From: Pyrrhosoma nymphula
Taxonomy: Eukaryota > Arthropoda > Insecta > Odonata > Coenagrionidae
Direction: 5' to 3'
DNA: 64,000 nt
Assembly: GCA_963573305.1 (NCBI GenBank)
Contig: OY754333.1
Location: 15,336,599-15,400,598, forward strand
Shown here: positions 11,970-22,985 of the stretch, piece by piece
Layout of the letters: each line of letters opens with the position of its first letter
Numbering within the stretch: the first letter of the stretch is position 1
Program-made: the position numbers and the translations under genes
Notes under the pieces: model-generated
The model's input: the letters and a program-made list of their open reading frames with translations, nothing else
Told to the model about the DNA's origin: nothing
Database searches by the model: none

Positions 11970-12386
11970 GGCTCCGCAAGGTTCAGTTCTAGGCCGGCTT
12001 CACTTGAAGCATTATTCTCGACATGACATTTATGGTATTAGGTGAATATCCAAGAGGAATTCATGGCGTCACTGTGTGAATCGAAGGGATTTGATGTAGA
12101 GGATTTTGCAGCAGATGGTGATCGAATAGTACGAGGCTCCGTACGGTCGCGTGACTCATCTTCAGTCTATCAGCCATAGCCTAGAATGGTAGAGTATTGT
12201 GACGATGCTTTCTACATTGACATTGGTGATAAGGGATTATGATTGCCGAGAATATTAACCCATTTATGCCGAAGGTTTGAAAAATGCGAATTTTACCCTG
12301 ATTTTTATATATTATAGATAAAAATACGTATGAAAACAATATCCGAAAGAAAAACAATGTATCTCTTTCCAATTATTAATTACGAG

Positions 12387-12406
12387 GTGTTCCAAAAATG
12401 GAACAC
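12387..12406. repeat. piggyBac-B palindrome copy 1
   Basis: GTGTTCCAAAAATGGAACAC has 8-bp arms around AAAA. It lies 128 bp inside the transposase-3' end. Confidence 0.85.
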
Positions 12407-12439
12407 TAGGCAAATCCACTACCATGACGTACTCAATGA

Positions 12440-14311
12440 TAATAATCAAATCATTTGATTCAGACATTTATTAACTCACTATTAAGAGTGATATCCAGGT
12501 GAAAACTTAACATGCAAGGATACATTGCATTTTTTACATTGAAAAGTGGTATTATTGTGACATTGTACACAGCGAGTTTGCTTCCCTTGCTTTACATTCG
12601 TATGATTCATGCCGTCATGACGCTTCATAGATGGTCTCCCTTTCCTACCAGGCTCAGCAGTATTATTATAACTCTAGTAGCAGTAATCAGCAGTATCAGC
12701 AGTAATATTATGTCTCTATATAATGACAGGCCACACGGCGACGAAATTCAAGAAGATCCATTGGCTTCACATCGTTTATTTTATGCAATTGCCAAGCGTT
12801 TTGTAAAGCCAGCTCAAAGCAGAATAACAGAGGGCTCGAGTACCATTTCTTTCCACGGATTGATGCTCGATACTTGTCAATATTTTCATCAGCTCGGTCC
12901 ACTCCTCCCATATACTGATTATAGACCTTGATTAAATTTGGCTGAGTAACTTGTATCTTTTTTTTCTGCTATTGAGAATAACGACTGACCTGTTGCAAAG
13001 GATTGACACCGACACCAGAAGATACAACAGTCACAACACTGTTATCATTCCATCTACAAACAATATTGCCTTTTCCATCAATTCGGTAATCAAATGTGCC
13101 CCTATCTTTTTTTCTTTAGGGTAGCATCAGATAGTAAAGGAGGTTTGTCTACGCGATCTTTTCTCGCTGTGCCTGTTGCTTGATGGCTCATTGAATGAAG
13201 TTTATCAAGGAGTGCAATGCTTGTGAAAAAGTTGTCGAACACAAAATGGTATTTACCAGGATGCTGCGTTGTGAGTGCCTCAGTAAATTGCAAAACAACT
13301 GAAGCACCTACACCATATTCTTGGTATTGAGTGTTCGGTTTTTTCCTTGATAAGGCTGAAACCAGCAAATGTAGCCTAGACGCGTTGCACCACACCAGAA
13401 TTTATACCCAAACCGAATAGGCTTACCCCAAATGAACTGTTTGCACCCGTGACGACCGAAATAGGGAATCATGGCCTCATCCAAGCTGAAGTATATTTCA
13501 TTTGGTACAAATTTCATACATCTGTCATTCAGTTGCTCTATGAGAGGTCGCAGCTTGGAAAACTTGTCCTTGTGATTCAAGTTAGAATTGTCAGCAACAT
13601 GCAAATTTGAAAATATTGTTTCAAATCGGTCACGTCCCATTGCACCACTAACTAGAGAATTATGCGAATCTGGTCTTTGCTCACAAAACATACGCCGTCT
13701 CGGAACAGAGACGTAACCACTCAGGAAAATTATTCCCAAAAACACCGACACTCACCGAAAGTCAGTTCAAGGTTTACGCCCTTACATGCAGCATATAAAT
13801 TGGAATATTTGACAATCATATCAATCACTTCAATATCCAGAAAGAGTTCTAAATATTCTGTAGGGGTTTTCATTTTCGTGATTTGTTCTTCTGAAACTCT
13901 ACCTCCTACTGGCTGGGCAGTCAGATCGGCTTTCTTCCATTTGCGCACAACTTTGGTTACCTTTTTTCTTTGTGCAAGAAGAGGTTGAGGTGAAGCAGAA
14001 GCCGATGCACCGTCATTTTCAGTAGTATCACCATCCGGTATCAGCAAAAGGTCAGCATGGTCAAAGTTCTAGTCAGAAGAACCATGAATGAGGTGAGCAG
14101 GAGTGCGCAGCAATGAACCGGGAAGATTATTAATTGTTCCACCATCTTCATCCCCGGAGTCCTCGTCAGACACAGGTTCTGTTGCGTTATCAGGGGGTTC
14201 AATGATGATATCACGTACTTCTTTGTAATCTTCTGTCTCTAATAGATCAGTTATTTCATGCACTGTCAAATATCTCGACATCCTGGTACTTTTAGCTAAA
14301 GACGCGGTCAC
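12440..14311 (-). pseudogene. piggyBac-B transposase, broken
   Basis: A nearly full-length PGBD-type transposase can be followed on the minus strand. The N-terminal acidic region is at 14069-14311 and the linker and start of the core at 13730-14047 (TPTEYLELFLDIEVIDMIVK). The core at 13308-13751 holds the first catalytic Asp in YFSLDEAMIPYFGRHGCKQF. The next block at 13102-13395 holds the second in YHFVFDNFFTSIALLDK. Then come GTFDYRIDGKGNIVCRWNDN (about 13040-13105) and the third Asp in MGGVDRADENIDKY (12708-12911). All three catalytic Asp residues are kept. Damage: an in-frame TAG at 14069-14071, frameshifts near 13745 and 13335, and one at an A-run near 12960. Only a few events separate this copy from an open frame, so it is a fairly recent fossil. 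Confidence 0.88.
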
Positions 14312-14778
14312 CCTTCACTTTCTAACGGACGGGACGCAAGACACATCCACTTCACGAGATCGCACTCAACATACTACTACTACTGTAAAAACCCAAGCGC
14401 CCCTGGCGTCACCCACGCTATGGCCCGAACACTTACAATAAACATTCTGCTAAAAAGAAAAGGAGAAGAATATTGGGTGCAAGCAACCGCACTTCGCTCT
14501 TTGATTAGTGTTTATGACGTCAATATGACCCAGGGTGCATGGAATGAATGGGGTGAATGGAAGAGTGCACAGGGTGACTCATATGTTTTCATCTCTCTGT
14601 TCACAATTGATCAGTTAGTTATCGATGTATTTATTCTTTCACTGAAATGGAAACTGATTATAGCCAAGACCTCATCGTTTCCCTCAGTCACATAACAACT
14701 AATTGCTTACATGATTTAAAATTAAAGTGAATATTTCAGTGCGCCTGAATGCACGCATAATAGTAGTGGATTTGCCTA

Positions 14779-14798
14779 GTGTTCCAAAAATGGAACAC
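14779..14798. repeat. piggyBac-B palindrome copy 2
   Basis: GTGTTCCAAAAATGGAACAC, with its outer edge about 374 bp inside the transposase-5' end of the element. Confidence 0.85.
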
Positions 14799-15138
14799 TG
14801 TTAAATAAAAGCTTATAACTAAAACAAAATACATTGTTTCAAAATTTTCTTCTTAAAGCACTATAGATTAACTATTACTGAACATGCAGGGAAAAATTTA
14901 AAACATTTGGGCGTAATGGCAAATAGTTATTAATATAACATTTGAGATGGTCTCAAAAAAACTGCTTTGAAAAAAAAGACCGATATTTCTCAACACATTG
15001 GCTGCGATTGGTTGGCAAATCTGACTAATTCTTTGCGCCCCGTAATACAATATATCTTTATAAAGAGGTACAGAAAGAAAAACCGTGGCATATTGGTGTA
15101 TAATGAGTCGTAGTCATTAAATTAGAAAGTCGCGTCAG

Positions 15139-15158
15139 GTGTTCCAAAAATGGAACAC
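15139..15158. repeat. piggyBac-B palindrome copy 3
   Basis: GTGTTCCAAAAATGGAACAC, ending two bases before the terminal inverted repeat at the transposase-5' end. Confidence 0.88.
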
Positions 15159-15176
15159 TAGGCATAAATGGGTTAA

Positions 15177-15937
15177 CTGCTATGCACTGTTTAAACTCCT
15201 TTAAATTATGATTATTTGCCTATATGCATGGTAGGGTACATCGAAAAAACATTTTTTTTTATTTCGATTCGAAATTTTGGGAAAACGTGCTGTTGAAAAG
15301 TTGAAAAGAGTTATCTATTGAAACGTTAATGAGAGGTTTTCATAATATAAAATCAATTATGAGTTTACGGAAATCCGATCAAATTATTTGCCATACTCAT
15401 AAATAACATGAAATCGCAACATGTTCTCGTCGTCATGCTAAGTTTGTAATTGCATAAGTTTTATGTCTTCATCTATCAGGATATCTCTTCTATTTAATTT
15501 AACTTGAATTCGGAGTAATTTATAATTATGAGGTGTTCTTTCCATTTTGGTGTTTACTTTTATTTTTTTAATAGATTGATTACCTAACTCTTTAATTATA
15601 TCTGGATTCCTCAGCTATCTACTTAGGTACAGCGTTTTATTGTACGTACAAACGTAATTTCCAATATTTCTATTAGATTTAGGTCATTTTATCTTGTTTT
15701 CTAGGAATATGATCCACATATTGTGTTTTTACCTTTAAAGGATCTTCTTATCGTTCCACGTCTTTTAAAATCATTCATTTTTATTTGTTGTATCTTTGTC
15801 TTCTTCGTAGTTTATGTCACACCCTGAATATTAGAGAGGTGATAATGTTCTGGTATGTGATGTTAATACAACAAACTGATTAAGCAAGTTGCTTTCTTTG
15901 TCAAATTGTTAGCCTCATGAATTCTGACAATTATTCC
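15177..15937. other. AT-rich stretch, no gene seen
   Basis: No coding similarity or repeat noticed. Confidence 0.6.
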
Positions 15938-16038
15938 ATGGATATCCATGATGAGGAAACCACCTCTATTATTTCTACAAAACTCAACTCAAGTTTTGTG
16001 AAAATAACAAATGAGGTTTTCTCATCATGGATATCCAT
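15938..16038. repeat. 101-bp near-perfect foldback
   Basis: The whole segment is an inverted repeat. ATGGATATCCATGATGAG at the left pairs with CTCATCATGGATATCCAT at the right, and the pairing continues with few mismatches to a 7-nt centre between ACAAAACT and AGTTTTGT. The outermost 12 bp of each arm (ATGGATATCCAT) are themselves palindromic. No target duplication was found. It could be a foldback or MITE remnant. Confidence 0.85.
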
Positions 16039-17750
16039 AATTTCCACGAGGTAAGGCCTGATATCATCAGTTTTACTATTCCTTGGTTTAATTTTCCATT
16101 GGTCTGTTTCTGTTCTGAGGTATTTGTCACTGAAAAACATTTTCGGAGGATGTATGCATAAATTTGTGTCTGAGTTTCACGAAGACTCGCGGCTATCTGT
16201 TTCTTCCACGAAAAAAGGCTGGTGTCTCCCAGCGACCGGAAAGACGAGGCAAAAATTCTCCATGGGAGTCAACACTTCCTTGGGAGTAATGCTATCATTC
16301 TTTCAACCTTTTCAGTACTCCCTCTAACGGATGGAATATAAGGTAATGATATCCATTTAGTTGAAGTGAGTTTGGCCATTGCTAGGTTTTCTCTCAAATC
16401 TGCTGTGACTTCGCAAATACCTTCCAATAACCACCTTACTCACTGACCATGACGCAAATCGCCTATTTTTCAAATACCAACTTGCGAGACTTCTTTTTCA
16501 CGAATGAGTGCGTAAAGATTACACTAAAACTGCACTAGTTGTTACTAAAAGAAAACACTTCCGAAAAGGTATTTTCATTCGTTGACTGCGTATTTAACTT
16601 TATCCAGTGAACTAAAAATATAATATTTTCCTCTGCTGTTGAGTTCTAGTATATTTTATCTATAGTGGCAATTTTACTCGCATGCAGTAAAAAGTTTTAG
16701 AGTAATTCTGTATTAAACAATGGTAAATATTATTATTCAATACAAAAATTAGTGAAAATATATTTGGAGACTTGACAGGCTGAAATCTGTGAGGATTTTC
16801 AAGTTGTCTTGTTATTGTTACAAAGTGAAAAGATTCCACGAAGTAGAGCCTTAGACCCCAAGTATGATATACAATATATGTTGAATCGCAAAGTGAAAGT
16901 CCCCCGGGAAGCATGCCAAGAGATTATAACAAAAAAACTGCGAGCTTATAACAAAACGCTGTCATGCTGACGTTTTTACGCGATTGCGATCACCCTCATG
17001 GACCCGCGGATCGGGAGCGAATTTCTTTCCACCACTTCTTCCTACTCCTCTTACCACTCCACCCTTCTCTACGTCAGTCTGCCCGCTCTGCGTGGGTGTG
17101 GGGGGTGCGGGGAAGTGCGGTGAGGGTGCGCCGTCACCACCGCGGAGCAATTAAAGCGGCGACCGCGGGAGGACTTGTGACGGGGAGTGGCATCGTGGGC
17201 GGACCGCAGATGTTCCTTAATGGAGAATAATCCCGAATCTCGTCGCCCGTTCCTCTGACCTCCTTCGCCGTCGCACTTTGGTCGGCCAATTTATCCCCTC
17301 CCCCTCTCCACCCCCCCCTCGCATAGGCATGCCCACAACCACCAACTCTAGTACTTCCTCGTCCCCTTCCCTTTCGTGTGATCGGCCATTCCAATGCTTT
17401 TCTCCTCTAAAATCACTCCACATACTCCATCTCATAATTCACTCAATCTCGCCTCCTGTTCTTCGGTTTAATTTCGTCCCCTCTAAATACATCTCGTTCT
17501 CCTTCCAAACTTACTTTTTACAAGAGGTTAGGTTTTTGTCGCCATCTTGTTTAATAGTATCTTGTCAAGAGGTGATACGTCTTTGTTTTTTTTTAATTTG
17601 GATATGATTTAATCCATAGCAATTGTTTCAAAAAATTTATTTGATTTCTCATGGCTATTTATTCCCAAATTTTTATAACTTCTTAGCTTTTCACAATTCA
17701 CATCTTCTATTTCCTGTTATTAGATTCTTTTTTATACATCCTATACCATT
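16039..17750. other. Non-coding stretch with a GC/C+T-rich island (about 16960-17480)
   Basis: No protein family recognised. The island has overlapping open frames on both strands rich in Pro/Ser or Arg/Gly, as expected from GC-rich skewed sequence. Confidence 0.5.
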
Positions 17751-17766
17751 AAACGAGCAAGTCCTG

Positions 17767-17799
<33 letters not shown>

Positions 17800-18542
17800 A
17801 TATATATATAAATTTTATTTCAAAAACGGCTCTAACGATTTTGATGACATTTACAAATTTACTAATATAGGGTACCAAAAAGCGATTTACTTAGGTCTTG
17901 TCTCTGGAAAACTTTTTTTTACTAGATATTGTGCAGAAAATGTTGCATTTTTAGCTTGTAAAAAGGCTAGGCTACTCCATTTTTTTAATACAGAGGTTTC
18001 TTTGTTTACTTTGTTTCATTGCTTACACTCCTGATACAAATTTAAATTGCTACTTTTAGATAAATGAAAGAACACATTTTTTAAATTTTTGCATTCAATT
18101 TCCGTATACCCATCCATTTTCCTGGAACTATACTTTTTTGCTCGAAAATCTCAAATTTTTGCACTACTTCTACAATTGAATATTTTGTTTACTTGGAAAC
18201 CGCAGCATAGGCATGTAATGGAAATTCATGCCTGAGACATTTACGCCTTTTTAATAAAATATCTTTTGCAGATGTACTTTGAAATTTTAGCTGGAATATA
18301 TTTCAACCCAATCTCTCCGAGGCAAGGTGTGGTTAATGGCTACTACAGAGTAAATGGTATTGATCACGTAATTTTGAAAGTGTTTACGTGAGTCCTCCAG
18401 CGGCTGTTGAATATTGATCCGATCTACAGAACAACCTGAAAGCAGAAGCAAATGGTACATGTTGATGACCCAATGCTCAATACATCAAATAATTTTATTC
18501 AGGAGCTAATAGAACAAGTTGACGACTCAATACCAGATACCT
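17751..18542 (+). mobile_element. Probable Helitron 5' region
   Basis: A (TA)n(TG)n(TA)n microsatellite (17766-17811) is followed by AAAACGGCTCTAACGATTTT and GATGACATTTAC. Such wording is common in leader regions of arthropod Helitrons. This segment leads into the Helitron protein remnant downstream. The exact 5' terminus could not be placed. Confidence 0.4.
17766..17811. repeat. (TA)n(TG)n(TA)n microsatellite
   Basis: Compound dinucleotide repeat of about 46 bp. Confidence 0.9.
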
Positions 18543-20290
18543 CAAGTAGTTTAATTCCTAAAAATGAAGAACATTTTATGACATCAGCAAGACCAAACCG
18601 GGTAGCATAAACCACATGTAAAATAGGTTATTTGAAATGATGACTGAACTAAATGATTCTTACTCTCAAAAGAGGAACGATCAGAAAAGAATAAGCAAGA
18701 ATATGACTCTTCCGGTGATCATCTAGAGCAACAGAGGCGTACAGTAGAGTTTGATGATGATCATCATCAACGATTGGGAGAACACCGGAGAAATTCATGA
18801 CGACATCAAGCATTACGGCTAAACCAAATAATTTCTTACAAGGCAGCTATAACGGCTGATATATCGTACCATAGTTTGCAATCTTTTAGTGTTCCTTGTA
18901 TTCATTATGGAGCATTGCATTTTCCCGAAGATCGTGTGTCAAATCGAATTCATTGAGATTCGTTTGGGGACTGCTGCTTGCATGGTAGGATAGAGCTATC
19001 ACATCCAGAATATCAGAACGAGTTAGCGTGATCGTTTCTTCGACGTCATCCATTTTCTGATACATTTTATGAAAGGATTCAAAATTTGAATTTATGTTAA
19101 GCAATGGCTTCATTCACCGTAGATAACGATCGAACAGTCAACGGTCGAGGAGTTTATAGTTACATTTCTAGCGGTCACGTTTATCACAAACTTAATGTAG
19201 CAGCTCACCCTAATCAAAATGATGATGGAAAATTTGAACGGCCTCAATATAGACAGATATACATTTGGATAATCAGGATGCTCTTAGTGCACACATAAAC
19301 AATGCCATTAATCATAGTATCAGCGAGAATCTTATTAGTCTCTTGGAACATATTTTGAGATCTGAAAATCCGTTTGCTCTTGGATTCATGATAATGCGGG
19401 AAGTAGAAAAAAAAAGCTACTAGACGCGTTGCTGCAGAAGGTGTAGAGGCGCCATATATTAAGCTGCTTTTTGCATTACCTGCTGCGGTTGATCACACAA
19501 GGTATAACATCCCCCTTCAGAATGAAGTTTGTACCATCGTTGCCCTCAACGCTGACCGAAGCTTTCGAGATAAAGAGCTAATTATTCGTAAACGTGGTAA
19601 ATCTTTAGTTACCATGAACAATATTGACAGTCGTGTTGGGTGGACTCTTTACTTATCCACTATTTTACCCAAATCTTGCAATTTTGGATTCTATGTATTA
19701 ATATTCGTTTAAGAACACCTTATACCAGTCATCAAAATTTGACTAGATTTGAACTAGCTTAGTACCGATTAGCATTTAGACCTCAACTTGCCAAATATTT
19801 TCCTTCAGACATCAACCTAAGAAATCCTGATCTTCGCCTTTTGAAGTTCAATGCTTTGCATTTCGGTGGTCGGCATTTTCAACAATTTCTGGTTGATACT
19901 TATTTAAGAGTGGAACGTGACAGTATCCAATGGATTTAAGCTAATTTTAAAAAATACTTGCAGAAAAATGTACAAGAGCGATTCAATTTTTGAGTGAATT
20001 TGCTGAAAAAAAGAATGCTGTTTTTGGTGAAAGGATTATTTTGCCTTCTTTGTTTCCTAGGTCTACACGTTGTTACATTTAACATTTTGAAGAAGCAATG
20101 GCCCTTGTTCGTTGACTTGGATCATCAGACTACTTTATCACAATGAAGTGCAATCCTGAATGGTCCGAATTTGCGGAAACAGCTTGTAAAGGTTTTGAAG
20201 ATGGATCAGCCTTGCAACAATTTACCCAAGAGCGTCCTGACTCAATAACTTCGACAAACGAGAAACGTTGTGTGGAAAGAAATATTGAAT
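18543..20290 (+). pseudogene. Helitron Rep/helicase, N-terminal part, broken
   Basis: Several plus-strand frames spell the Helitron_like_N and Rep-proximal regions in order. First comes an Arg/Glu-rich leader, then FSVPCIHYGALHFPED (about 18886-18931) and FGDCCLHGRIEL (about 18965-19000). Next is VNGRGVYSYISSGHVYHKLN (19139-19198) and FERPQYRQIYI, then GVEAPYIKLLFALPAA and NEVCTIVALNADRSF (about 19440-19570). FNALHFGGRHFQQFLVDTYL follows at about 19847-19906, and MKCNPEWSEFAE at about 20143-20178. Helitron proteins replicate the element by a rolling-circle mechanism. The Rep catalytic Tyr pair and the whole helicase domain are absent, and many stops and frameshifts interrupt the rest. Confidence 0.78.
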
Positions 20291-20387
20291 AATTTTTAAT
20301 CTAATAGTTACAGTAATCTGTCAATGAACATTGGAAATAATGAAAGAAATGTAAACATTGAATTTATCGATTATTTCAGCATTTTGT

Positions 20388-20920
20388 CAAGTAGTTTAAT
20401 TCCTAAAAATCAAGAACATTTTCTGGTTACACAATGGAACAAAATGAAGGTTATTTGAAATGATGACTGAAATAATGATTCTTACTCTGTAAGAGGAACG
20501 ATTAGAAAAGAATAAGGCAAGAATATGAGTCTTCCAATGATCGTCTAGAGCATTTAGAAATGATACGTGATCTTGCACGAATCCAGAGAAGTGGAGATTC
20601 AAACGAACAAAGGGAACTACGTTTGTAAAAGATTAGGCAACGACAAAGTGACCATAATACAGAAGAATCAGACTCACTAAAAAATTAGTGGCTTCAAGAC
20701 GCGTGAACGAGTGGTTCAGAGGCGTACAGAAGAGTTTGATGATGACCATCATCAACGATTGGAAGAAAAACGCCGGAGAAATTCAAGACGACAACAAGCA
20801 TAATAATAACCGAATAAGTTCCTACAAGGCAGCTACAACATCTGATATTTCTTACCATAGTTTGCAACCTTTTTAGTGTTGCTTGTATTCATTATGGAGC
20901 ATTGCATTTTCCCGAAGATA
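20388..20920 (+). repeat. Second copy of the Helitron N-terminal region
   Basis: This segment repeats 18543-18932 in direct orientation, from CAAGTAGTTTAATTCCTA to GGAGCATTGCATTTTCCCGA. It is more complete than the first copy, keeping about 140 bp of an Arg/Glu-rich leader that the first has lost (EFDDDHHQRLEEKRRRNSRR is readable). It stops soon after the Cys/His motif. It is either a partial tandem duplication or the head of a second Helitron inserted behind the first. Confidence 0.7.
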
Positions 20921-21162
20921 ATACCATGACTTCATTCACTGGTTTTGATAATTTTGATGTACGAAGGATAATCACGAATCGGATTATAAACTTCAGCTAA
21001 TGAATATTCTGGCTAATAACTGCTTACGATGAAGGAATAAGTTGGATGCCCTGCTTTTTCTAAGAATAATACATTAAATGAATTGAGTTATAGGATTAAA
21101 AGCCCGTTTTTTCTTTACAGGCTTTTTATCATTTTCGTATAAAGTTAATACAAGTCATTGAC

Positions 21163-21350
21163 ACACCGGTTCCGTAAGATCACCGAAGTTAAGCAATGTT
21201 GGGCCTGGACGGGGGTTGGATGGGTGACCATACATATGTTCACCGTGGCGCTCTTGTCCCCTGCCTGCATGTGGCAGACAGGCATGGGGTTGGCACAATG
21301 GACCAGGAAGGTTTAAGTGCCCGGGCTCCTGTCGAAGGGCCCCCTTCAGA
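21163..21350 (+). repeat. 5S-rRNA-derived element (5S pseudogene or SINE3-like head)
   Basis: GATCACCGAAGTTAAGCAAT followed by GTTGGGCCTGG and GGTTGGATGGGTGACC is the central and 3' part of eukaryotic 5S rRNA, including the internal polymerase III A- and C-box equivalents. The 5' third of 5S rRNA is missing. A GC-rich tail (GGGTTGGCACAATGGACCAG, GTCGAAGGGCCCCCTTC) follows to about 21350 and is not 5S. A 5S head joined to an unrelated tail is the layout of SINE3-type elements, though a 5S pseudogene next to another repeat is also possible. Confidence 0.65.
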
Positions 21351-21866
21351 CAATCTATCTAATATAAATTATGAGTCTTTTCCGTATTTCAAATGAAACC
21401 TATATTATTACTTTGTGTTTAGCCTCTCATAAAATCATTGTGGTTATCGCTGGTGGTGGTCATATTGAAATGAATTCATCTGTTATAATATTTAACAACT
21501 AATAAAATATGTTCCTCCATTGATTTGCATATTCCTGTTGTCCTGTAGTTGTAGACAATGCTTGCAACCAGAGAATGGATAATATTTTAAAAGATATTTG
21601 CAAAAAGAAAGGAATTCTCCGTTTTTAAATTACTTTGGCCTTATCACTTAACCAATTTCATTTTCCATTACGTATTTACGGACGCTCTATGAGTGTTATG
21701 ATGATTCCTCTCCCTGTTTCTCTCATCATTCCCTACTAAATCCTTTGTCTTCCATTTGCCTTATTTATTCCTTACTATGCCTTATTCTTCCCTATTATTT
21801 CTTAATGGAATCTTCCAGAATAGTAACCTTTTCATATCCTTACCTATGAACTTCGTTCCTCTATAC

Positions 21867-22201
21867 CAGTGTTTCCCAAACATTTTCGAGTCACCGACCC
21901 CTTGGTTCCACAAAACGCCCCCAAACTTCCCCCAACCGTGAGATCTAAAATCATACTAGACTACCTGACCAAATCAGGAAGGGTATTAAAATAAATTGAA
22001 AACAATTATGATTAAATTAATGCTTATTTCAAGTGCAATAGATGGATATTTTATTGATTCCAGGACATGTATGGTACCATTCGGTCAGGATCCTGCCTCC
22101 AGTGCCCCCATTCCACCTCTTGTTACTTATTGCCTTATTATTACCCTTAGATTATGGCACCGCCCCCAAGGGGGCGGTATCGCGCACTTTGGTGTCCACT
22201 G
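21867..22201. mobile_element. hAT-type MITE, 335 bp
   Basis: Starts CAGTGTTTCCCAAAC and ends with the inverted form of CAGTGGACACCAAAG. It is flanked by a perfect 8-bp direct repeat, CTCTATAC, at 21859-21866 and 22202-22209. An 8-bp duplication and CAGTG...CACTG ends are hallmarks of hAT transposons. No transposase fits inside, so it must depend on one in trans. A GC-rich hairpin (CCGCCCCCAAGGGGGCGG, 22160-22177) lies near the right end. Confidence 0.85.
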
Positions 22202-22289
22202 CTCTATACCATTCTTATATCCTGCTTACTGCTTTTCCATTCCCATACATGCTCTTGAGTCTTTTTTCCTACCTCTCGTGTCCCATCTC

Positions 22290-22985
22290 TCAATGATTTA
22301 TTAATGTGACACTATCCATTCTTATCATCTTATCAATTCCTTTCTTTTCACCGTTATACTTTGTTTTCTCTCCTTTCACTTCATTTCTGCTTGTCCTTTC
22401 ATCCTGTTTGCTTTACCTTACTCCTCGATTTTTGTACCTGCCACAATCATTTATCGAACAGCTACTCTTTCTTCTACCTGACTTTAACAATATTCTGTTG
22501 ATGTAATTTAATGGTTCTTCTTTTTCATTTTCTTTATAATAATTCGTCTTTAGTTTTCTCTCTCAGTTAATCCATTTTAAATGAACCTATCTTTTGATAT
22601 TATGCTTGCTGTTTTATTTCCATCATTTCTGTCATATTTTTTATCCTTTTCTTCTTGGCTTTTTTGTTAAAATATACTTAAACTGCCTACAATGCTCATA
22701 TTTCACCGTCATCTGTCAACCTCAACCACGGTCTTTATTTCTGTTATTAATTTTTTTTACTATTCACTCTCCCTCGAATGCCAACATCTATTTCATTCGA
22801 GGTCTTTCAAATATTTGACCTTTTCTGTCCCTATTTTCAGTCACTTGACAGGCTTGCGACGCCAGGATTACTTCACGAACTCCTCGTTCACTTTCCCTTT
22901 CTCTCGTTTCCTTACATTTTACTTCCTCAGTCCTTCTTTTGCCTCTTCTTCTCCTTTCGTCTCTATGTCTCATCTCCCCCGTTCA
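22290..22985. other. C+T-rich tract
   Basis: About 700 bp, strongly pyrimidine-rich on the plus strand. It yields overlapping frames up to 121 codons rich in Phe/Leu/Ser, an effect of composition. No protein family recognised. Confidence 0.5.

Larger units (their letters stand above)
12259..15172 (-). mobile_element. piggyBac-B: piggyBac-type transposon with intact ends
   Basis: Terminal inverted repeats CCCATTTATGCC (12259-12270) and GGCATAAATGGG (15161-15172) are perfect and directly flanked by TTAA at 12255-12258 and 15173-15176. The 2,914-bp length is normal for an autonomous piggyBac element, and a long but broken transposase fills the minus strand. Three copies of GTGTTCCA-AAAA-TGGAACAC lie at 12387-12406, 14779-14798 and 15139-15158. 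The first two sit in a longer subterminal inverted repeat of about 36 bp (12387-12422 versus 14763-14798). Confidence 0.93.

Noticed and set aside
12512..12931. 139-codon plus-strand ORF
   Set aside because: It lies antisense to the piggyBac-B transposase C-terminal region; the minus strand carries the recognisable protein.
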